Source: Halieaceae bacterium UBA5085 (GTDB lineage: Bacteria > Pseudomonadota > Gammaproteobacteria > Pseudomonadales > Halieaceae). From it: a DNA stretch of 45,718 bases. The stretch spans positions 1,226 through 46,943 of the forward strand of contig DIAF01000006.1 in NCBI GenBank assembly GCA_002414665.1, written 5' to 3'. Made by a program: the position numbers and the translations under genes. The notes beneath the pieces were generated by a model. The model had not been told where the DNA came from and ran no database searches. It saw nothing but the letters and a program-made list of their open reading frames with translations. Below are positions 19,056 through 27,784 of this stretch, in pieces (position 1 is the stretch's first letter; every line of letters begins with the position of its first letter).

Positions 19056-20240
19056 ATGTCCCCACCTGTCCAAGCCAGCGCCAGAAGCGAGACCCCTCTG
19101 CAGATTGAAACGGCGCGCCCGGACGATCTCGACGCCCTGCTGCAGATTGAAAACGACTGCTTCCGTACCGACCGTCTTTCGCGGCGCAGTTTCAAACGCT
19201 GGCTGCGACGCTCCGACTGCGTGTTTCTCGTCGCCAGGGATTCTTCTGGCCTGGCCGGGTATTGCCTGGTCATACTGCGACAGGGCACCCGGCTTGCTCG
19301 CCTGTACTCGCTCGCGGTCGCGCCGGACCGTCAGGGCCGGGGGGTAGCGCGTCAGCTGCTGCTGCAGGCAGAAGTTGAGGTGCGCAGCACCGGTGCGCTC
19401 TACCTGAGACTTGAGGTCGCCGCCAGCAACACAGCCGCCATACGTCTCTACGAACAGCTCGGTTACACGCAGTTCGGGCATTACGACGATTACTATGAAG
19501 ATCACAGCGATGCCCTGCGCATGGAAAAATGTGTGCGTGCTTATCAGCCCGAGAATGCGCCCCGCACGCTGCCCTGGATCGCGCAGACGACGCCGTTCAC
19601 CTGTGGGCCCGCTGCGCTGATGATGGCCATGGCGGGGCTGGATCGCACCTACCAGCCCTCGCCCCTGGAAGAGATCGAAATATGGCGCGAGGCCACCACC
19701 ATCTTCATGACCTCCGGCCACGGTGGCTGCCACCCGCTGGGACTCGCGCTGGCTGCCAATGCGCGGGGGTTCCATAGCGAGGTATGGGTCAACACGCCAG
19801 GACCGCTGTTTGTCGAGGGTGTGCGCGACGAAAACAAAAAACGGGTAATGAGTCTGGTGCACGACAGTTTCGTCAGCCAGTGTGCGACACGCGGCATCAC
19901 CGTGCATTACCAGGATCTTGAGCAGGAACGTCTGCTGGACATGTTCAATGCCGGTGCCAATATCCTGATTCTGATCTCCACATACCGCCTCGACAGCAAA
20001 AAGGCGCCGCACTGGGTGGTGCTGTCCGGCTACGACGAAGCCTGCTTCTACGTCCATGACCCGGAACTGGACGACCTTGGGACACCCCGGGCGAGCCGGG
20101 ACGACAACAAGGCGCCACTGGACTGCCAGTACCTGCCCATAGCACGCGAAGAGTTCGCTGCCATGAGCCGCTTCGGTGGTAGTCGACTGCGGGCAGTGGT
20201 GGCTGTCGGGCCCGCCGAGAAAGGCAGCAATGAGCGCTGA
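19056..20240 (+). CDS. GNAT acetyltransferase fused to C39-like cysteine peptidase
   Basis: A two-domain protein of 394 residues. The N-terminal part (about 15-165) is a RimI-like GNAT domain with the acetyl-CoA loop RQGRGVARQLL and the ending AIRLYEQLGY. The C-terminal part (about 170-385) is a papain-fold C39-like domain (DUF3335 type) with a complete predicted triad: Cys183 in TTPFTCGPAAL, His319 in APHWVVLSGYD and Asp335 in VHDPE. The internal segment SGHGGCHPLGLAL is also conserved in this family. Substrate unknown. ATG 19056 has GGAAA about nine bases before it; an upstream TTG at 19038 is an alternative. The end overlaps the QEGLA gene by 11 bases, so the two products are probably made and used together. 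Confidence 0.88.
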   Translation: MSPPVQASARSETPLQIETARPDDLDALLQIENDCFRTDRLSRRSFKRWLRRSDCVFLVARDSSGLAGYCLVILRQGTRLARLYSLAVAPDRQGRGVARQLLLQAEVEVRSTGALYLRLEVAASNTAAIRLYEQLGYTQFGHYDDYYEDHSDALRMEKCVRAYQPENAPRTLPWIAQTTPFTCGPAALMMAMAGLDRTYQPSPLEEIEIWREATTIFMTSGHGGCHPLGLALAANARGFHSEVWVNTPGPLFVEGVRDENKKRVMSLVHDSFVSQCATRGITVHYQDLEQERLLDMFNAGANILILISTYRLDSKKAPHWVVLSGYDEACFYVHDPELDDLGTPRASRDDNKAPLDCQYLPIAREEFAAMSRFGGSRLRAVVAVGPAEKGSNER

Positions 20241-21513
20241 CCCCCAATACCTGGCGCTGGTCAGAACACTCTCGGACCGCATTGTCGAGGCGCAACGCCC
20301 CATACGCATTCTGGACGCCATCAAATGGAACGCGGCGGTACGCCGCGAGTTCTTCGCCAGTGGCTGTCGGGAACTGCCGCGAATCGATGCCGCATTCTAC
20401 CAACAGCACAATCCCCTGGATTTTGAACCAGGCGCCAAACGCGCGGAATTTCAGGAGATTGAACGCGACATCGCGCGCAAGCTCGGACAGCTCAATCCCC
20501 TGGCGCAGATCATGCGCCGTATGTGCCGCGAGTACCGCACCGTAGTACAACTACTCGAAGTTCGTGGACAACCTGAGTTCGGCCAGATATCCGAGGACCT
20601 TTACGGCTCCTCCTCGGATGTTTTTCACGCCGGTGATCCCACGCTGGCCGACCTCGGTACCGCGATGGAGGCCACCCTCATCAACCTTCTGCAAAATACG
20701 TCCATGCAGGAGGCTCCAAAAACCATACCCGCTGTGGACGCCGTGGCGATGCTCAACGAACGCCTGCTGCAGGCATTCCCTGACGCCGGCATCCGGGTGC
20801 TGCTCAACGACCAGATGACCGCTGATGCAGCCGCGGGCTCCGACTATCTCAAAATACGCAGCGACGCGATGTTCAATGCACTGGATATCGATGTGCTGGA
20901 GGTTCACGAAGGATGGGTGCACCTCGGCACCACGCTGAACGGCACGGCACAGCCTGCCTGCACCTTCCTGAGCAAGGGCACACCCTCATCCACCACGACC
21001 CAGGAAGGCCTGGCGGTGTTGACCGAGATACTCACCCTGCGCTCCAGCCCATCGCGACTATACCGGCTGATAAACCGGGTAAGGGCCGTGACACTGGCGG
21101 AGAACGGCGCAAACTTTCTCGAGGTCTTCAACTACCTGCAGGATCACAACATGAGCGCCGACGACAGCTACAGCATCGCGGTGCGCGTGTTCCGTGGCAG
21201 CACGCCGGAGGGTCGGCCCTACACCAAGGACCTGGCCTACATGCGTGGCTTCGTGCAGACCTACAACTTTCTGCGCCTGGCCATGAGCACCGGGAAGCTG
21301 GATACCCTCCCGGTGCTGTTTTGTGGAAAAATCCTGCTGGAAGATATCAAAGACTGGCACCTGCTTATCGATGAGGGCGTCGTCGTCGGGCCGCGCTTCC
21401 TGCCCCCGCACTTCGCGGACCTGACCGGGCTCGCCACCTGGATGAGCTTTTCCCGCTTCATCGCCTCGCTCAACTTTGACCAGCTACAGGCGGATTACGG
21501 TGCCCTGCTGTAA
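20230..21513 (+). CDS. QEGLA-motif (DUF1704) protein, predicted zinc carboxypeptidase-like
   Basis: A 427-residue soluble protein of the family annotated 'flavohemoglobin expression-modulating QEGLA motif protein' (TIGR02421, DUF1704). It contains HEGWVH at residues 226-231 (His226, Glu227, His231) and QEGLA at 258-262 (Glu259), then VRVFRG and TKDLAYMRGF. The same HExxxH plus downstream Glu layout is the zinc site of the eukaryotic DUF1704 member MATCAP (KIAA0895L), a tubulin tyrosine carboxypeptidase. By analogy His226, His231 and Glu259 would bind zinc and Glu227 would be catalytic; this is inference. The ATG lies within the end of the GNAT/C39 gene. The family name rests on an old genetic observation, and I see no flavohemoglobin gene here. 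Confidence 0.88.
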   Translation: MSADPQYLALVRTLSDRIVEAQRPIRILDAIKWNAAVRREFFASGCRELPRIDAAFYQQHNPLDFEPGAKRAEFQEIERDIARKLGQLNPLAQIMRRMCREYRTVVQLLEVRGQPEFGQISEDLYGSSSDVFHAGDPTLADLGTAMEATLINLLQNTSMQEAPKTIPAVDAVAMLNERLLQAFPDAGIRVLLNDQMTADAAAGSDYLKIRSDAMFNALDIDVLEVHEGWVHLGTTLNGTAQPACTFLSKGTPSSTTTQEGLAVLTEILTLRSSPSRLYRLINRVRAVTLAENGANFLEVFNYLQDHNMSADDSYSIAVRVFRGSTPEGRPYTKDLAYMRGFVQTYNFLRLAMSTGKLDTLPVLFCGKILLEDIKDWHLLIDEGVVVGPRFLPPHFADLTGLATWMSFSRFIASLNFDQLQADYGALL

Positions 21514-21635
21514 CCTTACCCTACCCCGAAAAGCGGCCGGGCGAATCACCCGCCAAAGCGTTGCCCCATCGCTTAATGTTGTCTTAATCCACCCCTGATC
21601 TAATAGGGGCATCACAGGCCACCGGGACAACGAAC

Positions 21636-22370
21636 ATGACTGCCCTTTCAGTGCTTTTGCCTGCCAGGGATGAAGCGGACAACATCGCCCGTCTGCTGCG
21701 GGAAATCGACACCGCGCTGGCAACACAGAACTACGAAGTCATTCTGGTCGACGATGGCAGCACCGACGGCACAGCCGATGCCGCACTTGCTGCCGGGTCC
21801 TGCATGACGGGCCGACTCACGGTAGTCCGGCACAGGTCCGGCTGCGGCCAGAGCACCGCGCTACATACCGCAGCCCGGTATGCCAGCGGTGATATCCTTG
21901 TGACGCTGGACGCCGACGGGCAAAACGATCCTGCAGACATCCCGCGGCTACTGGCAGCAGCGCAAGCGCAGCAAAGCATCCACTGGATTGTCGTTGGGGC
22001 CCGACAGAAGCGGCAGGACACACTTTGGCGACGTTTGCAGTCCCGCCTGGCGAATGGCTTCAGGCAAAGAATCCTGCGGGACGAGTGTGCTGATACGGGC
22101 TGCGGGCTGAAAATGCTGCCCCGCGACACGTGGCTGGAACTGCCGTATTTCGATCACATGCACCGATTTATGCCTGCGCTCGTAAAGCGCATGGGGGGCG
22201 TGATTGTGAACATCCCCGTCAATCACAGACCACGCCTTGGAGGCACATCCAAGTACACCGCCTGGAATCGAGCCTGGGTGGGGTTGATCGACACACTCGG
22301 CGTATTCTGGCTCAACCGCCGGACGCGACAACCCATGGTCGCCTGGACCGAAACACTCCGTAGCTCATGA
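21636..22370 (+). CDS. GT2 family glycosyltransferase (polyprenyl-phosphate sugar synthase type)
   Basis: Inverting GT-A glycosyltransferase of 244 residues, like dolichol-phosphate mannose or undecaprenyl-phosphate sugar synthases. Seen: SVLLPARDEADNI at the N-terminus, VDDGSTDGT near residue 38, the metal-binding TLDADGQNDP near residue 89, DTGCGLKMLPRD, and the C-terminal HRPRLGGTSKYTAWNR segment typical of enzymes that load a lipid carrier. No membrane helices follow the catalytic domain, unlike ArnC or GtrB. The sugar is not predictable. The stop overlaps the next gene in ATGA, and three genes in a row are coupled this way. A 122-base gap separates it from the QEGLA gene; it holds CCCCT/AGGGG arms around 21592-21608 but no clear terminator. 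Confidence 0.88.
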   Translation: MTALSVLLPARDEADNIARLLREIDTALATQNYEVILVDDGSTDGTADAALAAGSCMTGRLTVVRHRSGCGQSTALHTAARYASGDILVTLDADGQNDPADIPRLLAAAQAQQSIHWIVVGARQKRQDTLWRRLQSRLANGFRQRILRDECADTGCGLKMLPRDTWLELPYFDHMHRFMPALVKRMGGVIVNIPVNHRPRLGGTSKYTAWNRAWVGLIDTLGVFWLNRRTRQPMVAWTETLRSS

Positions 22371-23029
22371 GGGCAGCGATCCGCATGACACTCGCCGGAG
22401 CCTTGCTGCTCGCCCTGGCAGTGGCCGGCAGCCACACGGGGTTTCCTGTGACGGGCTCAGGAAACAGCCTGCAAACGGCGCTACAGGAAGGGGGCCTTGC
22501 GGGCTATGCGTTTGCCTGCGCCCTGTCCTCTCTGCTGATGGCACTGGGAGCGCCACGGCAGGTGATTGCTGCCATGGCTGGCTATGCGCTGGGCGTGGTG
22601 CCGGGAACGCTATTCGCCCTGCTGTGCAGCATCGCGGCGCTTTCCCTGACCTACGGTGCGGCGCTGTTCCTGTTTCAGCCCGCACTGCAGCGCCGTCTCG
22701 GTGTTCGTGGCAAGCGTCTCTCGCAGTGGCTGTCCATCGCCACCTTCCGCAAGACCCTTGTCGTCAGGCTTGCGCCCGTAGGCAATAATTTTCTGACCAA
22801 CCTTCTCGCCGGGGCCATGGGCATCCACTACGGAAAGTTTCTCACCGGCAGCCTTTTGGGCTACCTGCCCCAGACGGTGATATTCGCGCTGGTGGGCAGC
22901 GGGATAGCGCTGGCACAGTGGCAGCAACTTGTCTTGGGTGGTCTGCTGCTGGCACTGGCTTCGGCACTCGGGGCATACCTGCTCAAGACCCATCCCGAAC
23001 TCCCGGCAACGGGTGTAGCCACTCTGTGA
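22367..23029 (+). CDS. TVP38/TMEM64 (DedA-like, VTT domain) membrane protein
   Basis: A 220-residue inner-membrane protein with about five or six hydrophobic segments. The VTT/SNARE-associated signature is RLAPVGNNFLTNLLAGAMGI (about residues 130-149) followed by a Gly-rich re-entrant segment ending GYLPQTVIFALVGSG. Some DedA-superfamily proteins were recently shown to move undecaprenyl phosphate across the membrane; applying that here is inference. It overlaps the GT2 gene by ATGA and the next gene by GTGA, so all three are translationally coupled. This suggests it handles the lipid carrier for the two glycosyltransferases. Confidence 0.85.
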   Translation: MRAAIRMTLAGALLLALAVAGSHTGFPVTGSGNSLQTALQEGGLAGYAFACALSSLLMALGAPRQVIAAMAGYALGVVPGTLFALLCSIAALSLTYGAALFLFQPALQRRLGVRGKRLSQWLSIATFRKTLVVRLAPVGNNFLTNLLAGAMGIHYGKFLTGSLLGYLPQTVIFALVGSGIALAQWQQLVLGGLLLALASALGAYLLKTHPELPATGVATL

Positions 23030-24780
23030 TATCCACGACGCTGCGCCAGCGCACACCGAGGGTATCCTTGCCGACACTTATGCTCGCTGCGGTGTTGGCT
23101 CTGGCGGCTATCCTGCTGTTTGCAGGAATGGGGCTCCGCAGCCCCTGGCCCCCCGATGAACCCCGCTTTGCCTACATTGCGCATGAGATGCTGCACACTG
23201 GACAGTGGCTGTTTCCGGCGCGTGGCGGTGAGCTCTACCCGGACAAGCCCCCCCTGTTCATGTGGGCGATCGCCACCGGCCTCAAACTGACGGGCAACCT
23301 GAACATCGCCATGCTGCTGCCCAGTGCGATCGCCAGCCTGATAACACTGGCGGCCGTATTCGATATCGGGCGTCGCCTCTGGGACGGCGATGTGGGGCGC
23401 AATGCTGCACTGCTGTTACTGTTTACGCCACAGTTTCTTATCCAGGCAAAGTTTGCGCAGATAGACGCCCTGCTGACCTGCTTTACAACTCTCGCCTGCT
23501 ACGGTCTGCTGCGCCATTTCCTTTGCGGGCCTGCCTGGCGCTGGTACTTTGCCGCGTGGTTTTTCATGGGGCTGGGCATCATTACCAAGGGCGTTGGCTT
23601 TCTCCCGTTATTGCTCCTGCCGTTACTGGGTGCCTTGCACTACGTCAACGGCACCGGAAAAACCACGTGGACACGCCGCACCTGGTTCGGGCCACTCGTG
23701 CTCCTGGCCGCCGTGGCGCTGTGGCTGGGACCGATGCTGTGGCAGGTCGCCCTACACCCCGACCCCGAACTCACTGCCTACCGCAACAATATTCTGTTCA
23801 AGCAAACCGGGGAGCGCTACACAAATCCCTGGGGCCATATCAAGCCCTGGTACTATCTCTGGTTGAACGTGATTCCGCTGTTCTGGGCGCCCGGCTCGCT
23901 GTTGTTGCTGACAGGACTTCCAGCCGTCATACAGCGCAGCATGCAGGACAAGCGCATACTGCTGCTGTTCCTGTGGGTGGCGGTGGTAGTGACTTTTTTC
24001 AGCCTGAGCGCCGGTAAACGGGGCGTTTACGTGCTGCCGGCTCTGCCCATCTTCTGCCTGGCCTTGAGCGCTGTCTGGCGCGTGCATCCACTCTCCCTGG
24101 CAGGGCGGACCGTACTGCGCCTGCTGGTGGTCGGCGTGACAGTTCTCTCGGGGATCGTTGCGATACTGGCAATCATGCATCACCCTGCCCTGATGCGTCA
24201 TCTACAGGTACTGGCGCAGCCAGAACAGACCGCTACGCGGGTGGGTGTGATCGCGGCCTGCGCGTGCGCCATCCTGGCGGGCTCACAGTGGTTCACGCGC
24301 CGGTATTCGCCCTGGATCGCCTACGGAGCCACGGTGACTACACTGGTCCTCACCCAGTCGCTGGCTGTCAATCCGCTTCTGGAGCCACTGCGCACTCCGG
24401 CATCCCTCATGCAGTCGGCGGTCGGCATGGCCAACGGAGGAGAACTCGCAATCATCGACTCCAAGGAGCACTATCTGCTGTTCTCACCGATACCACTCGT
24501 GCACTTCGGTTATTTCAGCACGGACGCAACGCAGTATCGCAACGCCTGGCAGTGGATAAACGAACGTGAGGACCGGTACGTCATGGCACCGGAACGCAGC
24601 GAGATAGAGTGCTTCGATCCGGCCCTGGCCGAGGCAGTCGGTTATGCCCACCGCCAGCACTGGCTGCTCTATTCACGGGAGAGTGCGCTGCCAGGCTGTG
24701 CCGCCCCCGACGTACTGCGTCGCTTCCGGAGTGTACGCGGCCCCTACAGCAAGAGCCCTCAGCGTTCGCTTCCCGACTGA
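23026..24780 (+). CDS. ArnT/PMT-family polyprenyl-phosphate-dependent glycosyltransferase
   Basis: Integral membrane GT-C glycosyltransferase of 585 residues with about eleven predicted membrane helices. The first periplasmic loop has the catalytic acidic pair in WPPDEPRFAYIA, followed by YPDKPPLFMW, both characteristic of ArnT/PMT family enzymes that take sugar from a polyprenyl phosphate donor. A soluble C-terminal domain of about 130 residues follows (about 455-585). The GTG at 23026 overlaps the previous stop (GTGA) and begins just before the first helix. Likely acceptors are lipid A or another envelope glycan; no arn genes are nearby, so aminoarabinose is not implied. The 3' end overlaps the convergent tgpA by 22 bases. 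Confidence 0.88.
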   Translation: MISTTLRQRTPRVSLPTLMLAAVLALAAILLFAGMGLRSPWPPDEPRFAYIAHEMLHTGQWLFPARGGELYPDKPPLFMWAIATGLKLTGNLNIAMLLPSAIASLITLAAVFDIGRRLWDGDVGRNAALLLLFTPQFLIQAKFAQIDALLTCFTTLACYGLLRHFLCGPAWRWYFAAWFFMGLGIITKGVGFLPLLLLPLLGALHYVNGTGKTTWTRRTWFGPLVLLAAVALWLGPMLWQVALHPDPELTAYRNNILFKQTGERYTNPWGHIKPWYYLWLNVIPLFWAPGSLLLLTGLPAVIQRSMQDKRILLLFLWVAVVVTFFSLSAGKRGVYVLPALPIFCLALSAVWRVHPLSLAGRTVLRLLVVGVTVLSGIVAILAIMHHPALMRHLQVLAQPEQTATRVGVIAACACAILAGSQWFTRRYSPWIAYGATVTTLVLTQSLAVNPLLEPLRTPASLMQSAVGMANGGELAIIDSKEHYLLFSPIPLVHFGYFSTDATQYRNAWQWINEREDRYVMAPERSEIECFDPALAEAVGYAHRQHWLLYSRESALPGCAAPDVLRRFRSVRGPYSKSPQRSLPD

Positions 24781-26786
24781 GGGACGCGCCGCAGTCGCTG
24801 CCGCAGCCCGGCAAGCTGCTGGCGATAGGCGGCGGCATCCCGCGATTTGCCCCCGTACGCGAGTTGTTCGAAGGCTTCGGTCAACTCCATTGCCCAGCCC
24901 GCCAGCTTTGGGGCTTCCCGCGCTACACGCCGACCGAAGCTGCCCGGCGCTTCACCCGTTGTTCGCGTGATACCCTGACGACGCATCTGCTCGCAGAACT
25001 CCAGAAACAGCCGCTGCTCTGGTGGCAGGGGCCGAGGCCGGCGATGCTGCAGCAGCAACCAGCCGACCGGTATTAACACGACCAAACCACTGAGCAGAAT
25101 CGCGCCGGCAAACACCGGGGCGCGTATGCTTCCGAACAGATCCTGCAGCAGGCGGTACTGCTCCTCGCCGTCGAAGCCGGTGACCCAGCTCTGCCATCGG
25201 TAGGTCAGCGCGTCGTAGCGCAGGCGCAGCATGTTGACCCAGTTGACACCCCGGTAGCGCAGGGGGGACAGCGGTGAGTTGGCAAGAAAACTGCCCTCCG
25301 CCGCTACCGCTTCCTCAAGCCCCAGTTCAATGCGGTCGGGCGACACCGCCGCCGTGGGGTCGATACGCACCCAACCCCGCCCTTCCAGCCAGACCTCTGC
25401 CCAGGCATGTGCATCGAACTGGTGGACGATGACCGTACGATTCACGGGATTGATCTCACCTCCCTGGTAGCCGGCGACAACACGCGCCGGCACACCCGCC
25501 GCCCGCATCATGACCACAAAGGCGTACGCATAGTGCTCGCAGAATCCGCGCCGGGTCTGCAGGAGGAACTGATCCATACTGTTCTCTGCAGTGAGCAGAG
25601 GTGGCTGCAGCGTATAAACAAAGGGCTGATCACGGAAATGCTGCAGCACAGAATCGACGTAGGCAGAGGCGTCAGCCGCCTCACTGCGAAGGCGCTGTGC
25701 CAACTCGCGGGTGGCCGGATTGTCCTGTTCCGGAAGCGTTAACTCGGTCTCGCGCCGCCAGTCCGACAGCTCAGGATCCAGTGCGGTGAGAGGCCAACTG
25801 CGCACCCGGTACTGCAATTGTTCTTCAATTTCCACGGGGGAATAGAGGCGGTAATCGGCAGTGCTGAGGATACCTCGCTGCGCCGGCTGCGCGTAGCGCA
25901 AACTGTACAGCCAGTTTTGCTGGGTGGGCAGCATGAGAACGGTATACTCCAGCGGTTCGCCCTCGGGCTCCACCGGCGGCGGGCGCAGTTCAAGCCCCGG
26001 GAGTTCGTTATAGCGCAGGCTCCGCCAGGCACCCTCTTCCAACACGCTGAATACCAGTCCCCGCCAGTAGAGCTCGGACTTAGGAGGAATGTCGCCGTCG
26101 AACTGCACACGGAAGGCCACGTCATCGGACTGGCTGAGCTCGGAGATATCCCCGGGCCGCATAAAGTCGCTGACGCCCGTCTTCGCAGCGTGACTCTTCA
26201 CCGGCACCGTCCACAGTGGCCCAATACGTGGAAACAGAAAGAACAGTACCAGCATCAGGGGGAACGCCTGCGCCAGCATCAGCGCGGGCAAACGCAGGCT
26301 GCCCAGTCGGAAGCGGTCTTCGCGGGGACGGTGTAGCGCCACCAGACCGGTAGTTACCAACACCAGGGTGAACAGGGAATACAGTACGAACAGGATGTCC
26401 TGACTGAACAGGAAGCCGATCACGCAGATAAAATAGCCAAGGAACAGCAGCACGTAGGCGTCCTTGGGTTTCACCAGTTCCAGCAGCTTGAAGGCGAAGG
26501 CTATCAGCAGCAGCGCCACAGTGGGCTCGAGCCCCAGCAGGTTGCCGTAACTCAGGAAAACAGCGACACAGCCTCCCAATGCGAGCGAGGCCCGCACCAG
26601 ACGGCCGGGAAAGGAGGCTCGCCCCTGAAACACCAGCAGACGCCATACAGCTGTTCCGAGATACACCAGCACCAGCCAGAGCGGCAGACGCAGGAGGTGG
26701 GGTGCCAGCAGGGCAAACTGGCTGATGATGATCCACACCAGCGCGTTGCGGGGTATGAGGGTGCCGGCGGCGGGGTCACGCTTCAC
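24759..26786 (-). CDS. tgpA: Transglutaminase-domain membrane protein TgpA (DUF3488)
   Basis: Inner-membrane protein with a periplasmic transglutaminase-like domain; essential in Pseudomonas aeruginosa, substrate unknown. The 675 residues comprise about six N-terminal membrane helices (1-190), a periplasmic region, the transglutaminase core, a further helix (about 555-577, GAILLSGLVVLIPVGWLLL) and a cytoplasmic tail. The predicted triad is Cys416 (RRGFCEHY), His460 (DAHAWAEV) and Asp476 (RIDPT), each 12 residues beyond my recollection of the P. aeruginosa positions. It overlaps the DUF58 gene by four bases (ATGA) and completes a MoxR-DUF58-TgpA operon. Confidence 0.95.
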   Translation of the reverse strand: MKRDPAAGTLIPRNALVWIIISQFALLAPHLLRLPLWLVLVYLGTAVWRLLVFQGRASFPGRLVRASLALGGCVAVFLSYGNLLGLEPTVALLLIAFAFKLLELVKPKDAYVLLFLGYFICVIGFLFSQDILFVLYSLFTLVLVTTGLVALHRPREDRFRLGSLRLPALMLAQAFPLMLVLFFLFPRIGPLWTVPVKSHAAKTGVSDFMRPGDISELSQSDDVAFRVQFDGDIPPKSELYWRGLVFSVLEEGAWRSLRYNELPGLELRPPPVEPEGEPLEYTVLMLPTQQNWLYSLRYAQPAQRGILSTADYRLYSPVEIEEQLQYRVRSWPLTALDPELSDWRRETELTLPEQDNPATRELAQRLRSEAADASAYVDSVLQHFRDQPFVYTLQPPLLTAENSMDQFLLQTRRGFCEHYAYAFVVMMRAAGVPARVVAGYQGGEINPVNRTVIVHQFDAHAWAEVWLEGRGWVRIDPTAAVSPDRIELGLEEAVAAEGSFLANSPLSPLRYRGVNWVNMLRLRYDALTYRWQSWVTGFDGEEQYRLLQDLFGSIRAPVFAGAILLSGLVVLIPVGWLLLQHRRPRPLPPEQRLFLEFCEQMRRQGITRTTGEAPGSFGRRVAREAPKLAGWAMELTEAFEQLAYGGKSRDAAAYRQQLAGLRQRLRRVPQSGSER

Positions 26787-27784
26787 GAGGCTGCTGCACC
26801 GTGCTGATACAGAGCCAACGCGGCAAGTATCCGGCCCTGGTGGGCCTCGCCGGATGCCGGGGCGATATCGACACCCGGCAGGGAAAGACCGTAGTCTTCG
26901 CCGCGTCTTTCCAGAGCCAGCGCCCAGTAACAGAGGTAGGACAGACGCTGCTCGGTGGCAATACCAGGGAACGCATCCCAGTCCAGCCAGGCTGTACGAC
27001 TGGCATAGGCAGCGTAGACCTTGGACTGCAGCGAGTGCCCCCTGGCCACTGCTTTCCAGTGCACCTGTCGCAGCGAATCACCCGGGCGGTAGCTGCGAAA
27101 GCCGTGAAAGTCATCGCTGCCTGCGGTCTCTACCGCATTGCCCTCCGGGCGCCCGCCATCGCCGCCCGGTGGGGCCGCGGTGGCCAGGGGCCTGGGATAC
27201 ACCAGCGCCTGCAGATCCAGATCCAGCCATGTCCAGCAGCGCAGCAAACCGAGAGGGTAGCGGCTTTCCAGCAGCAGACGTCCGGGATTGTGCCAACCCC
27301 GGTTGCCTACCGGAACATACAGCGACACCTCGCAGCTGTCACGGTCGGCCAGGCTGACCAGGCTGTCGCTGCCCTGGGGCCAACTGAGCCGCAATGCATA
27401 GTGCGCGGCCTTGCCTGAGCGCTGCAGGCGCAACCTGAATTCACTGCGTTGCCCCGGGAACGCCGGTGTCGCCGACAGTGCGTGCAGCGTCAGCCCCGCG
27501 AGGTTGGCATAGGTATGCAGGATGGACACCACAAACAAGGTGGCCAGCAGAAACGCCACGGCGTAGGCCATATTGTTCTGGTAGTTGATCGCCGTGAGCA
27601 GAATCAACAGCAGCAATACGAAGAAGAAAAATCCGGGCAGCGAGGGAAAAATGAAGATTCTGCGCTGGTCCAGGGTAATTGACCTCGCTGGGGGGATGCG
27701 GCGGACGAGCCAGCGCGAGAACTGCCGGCTGAATCGCCCGCTTGCCGCGTCTCTCCCCGTTGTTTCGGCAGCATTCACCGGCAT
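26783..27784 (-). CDS. DUF58 domain membrane protein
   Basis: A 333-residue protein with two N-terminal membrane helices (about 48-68 and 72-92, FPSLPGFFFFVLLLLILL and AYAVAFLLATLFVVS) and a soluble C-terminal DUF58 domain. Its signature is DDFHGFRSYRPGDSLRQVHW (about 242-261), then KAVARG. DUF58 proteins lie between MoxR ATPases and transglutaminase proteins in many bacteria and probably act with them; the molecular role is unknown. The start overlaps the moxR stop by one base (TGATG) and the end overlaps tgpA, so the three genes are tightly coupled. Confidence 0.92.
   Translation of the reverse strand: MPVNAAETTGRDAASGRFSRQFSRWLVRRIPPARSITLDQRRIFIFPSLPGFFFFVLLLLILLTAINYQNNMAYAVAFLLATLFVVSILHTYANLAGLTLHALSATPAFPGQRSEFRLRLQRSGKAAHYALRLSWPQGSDSLVSLADRDSCEVSLYVPVGNRGWHNPGRLLLESRYPLGLLRCWTWLDLDLQALVYPRPLATAAPPGGDGGRPEGNAVETAGSDDFHGFRSYRPGDSLRQVHWKAVARGHSLQSKVYAAYASRTAWLDWDAFPGIATEQRLSYLCYWALALERRGEDYGLSLPGVDIAPASGEAHQGRILAALALYQHGAAAS

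Noticed and set aside
21514..21635. Promoter or terminator between the QEGLA gene and the GT2 gene
   Set aside because: CCCCT/AGGGG arms and TTGTCT with TCTAAT are visible, but the promoter spacer is only 14 bases and the hairpin has no T-run.
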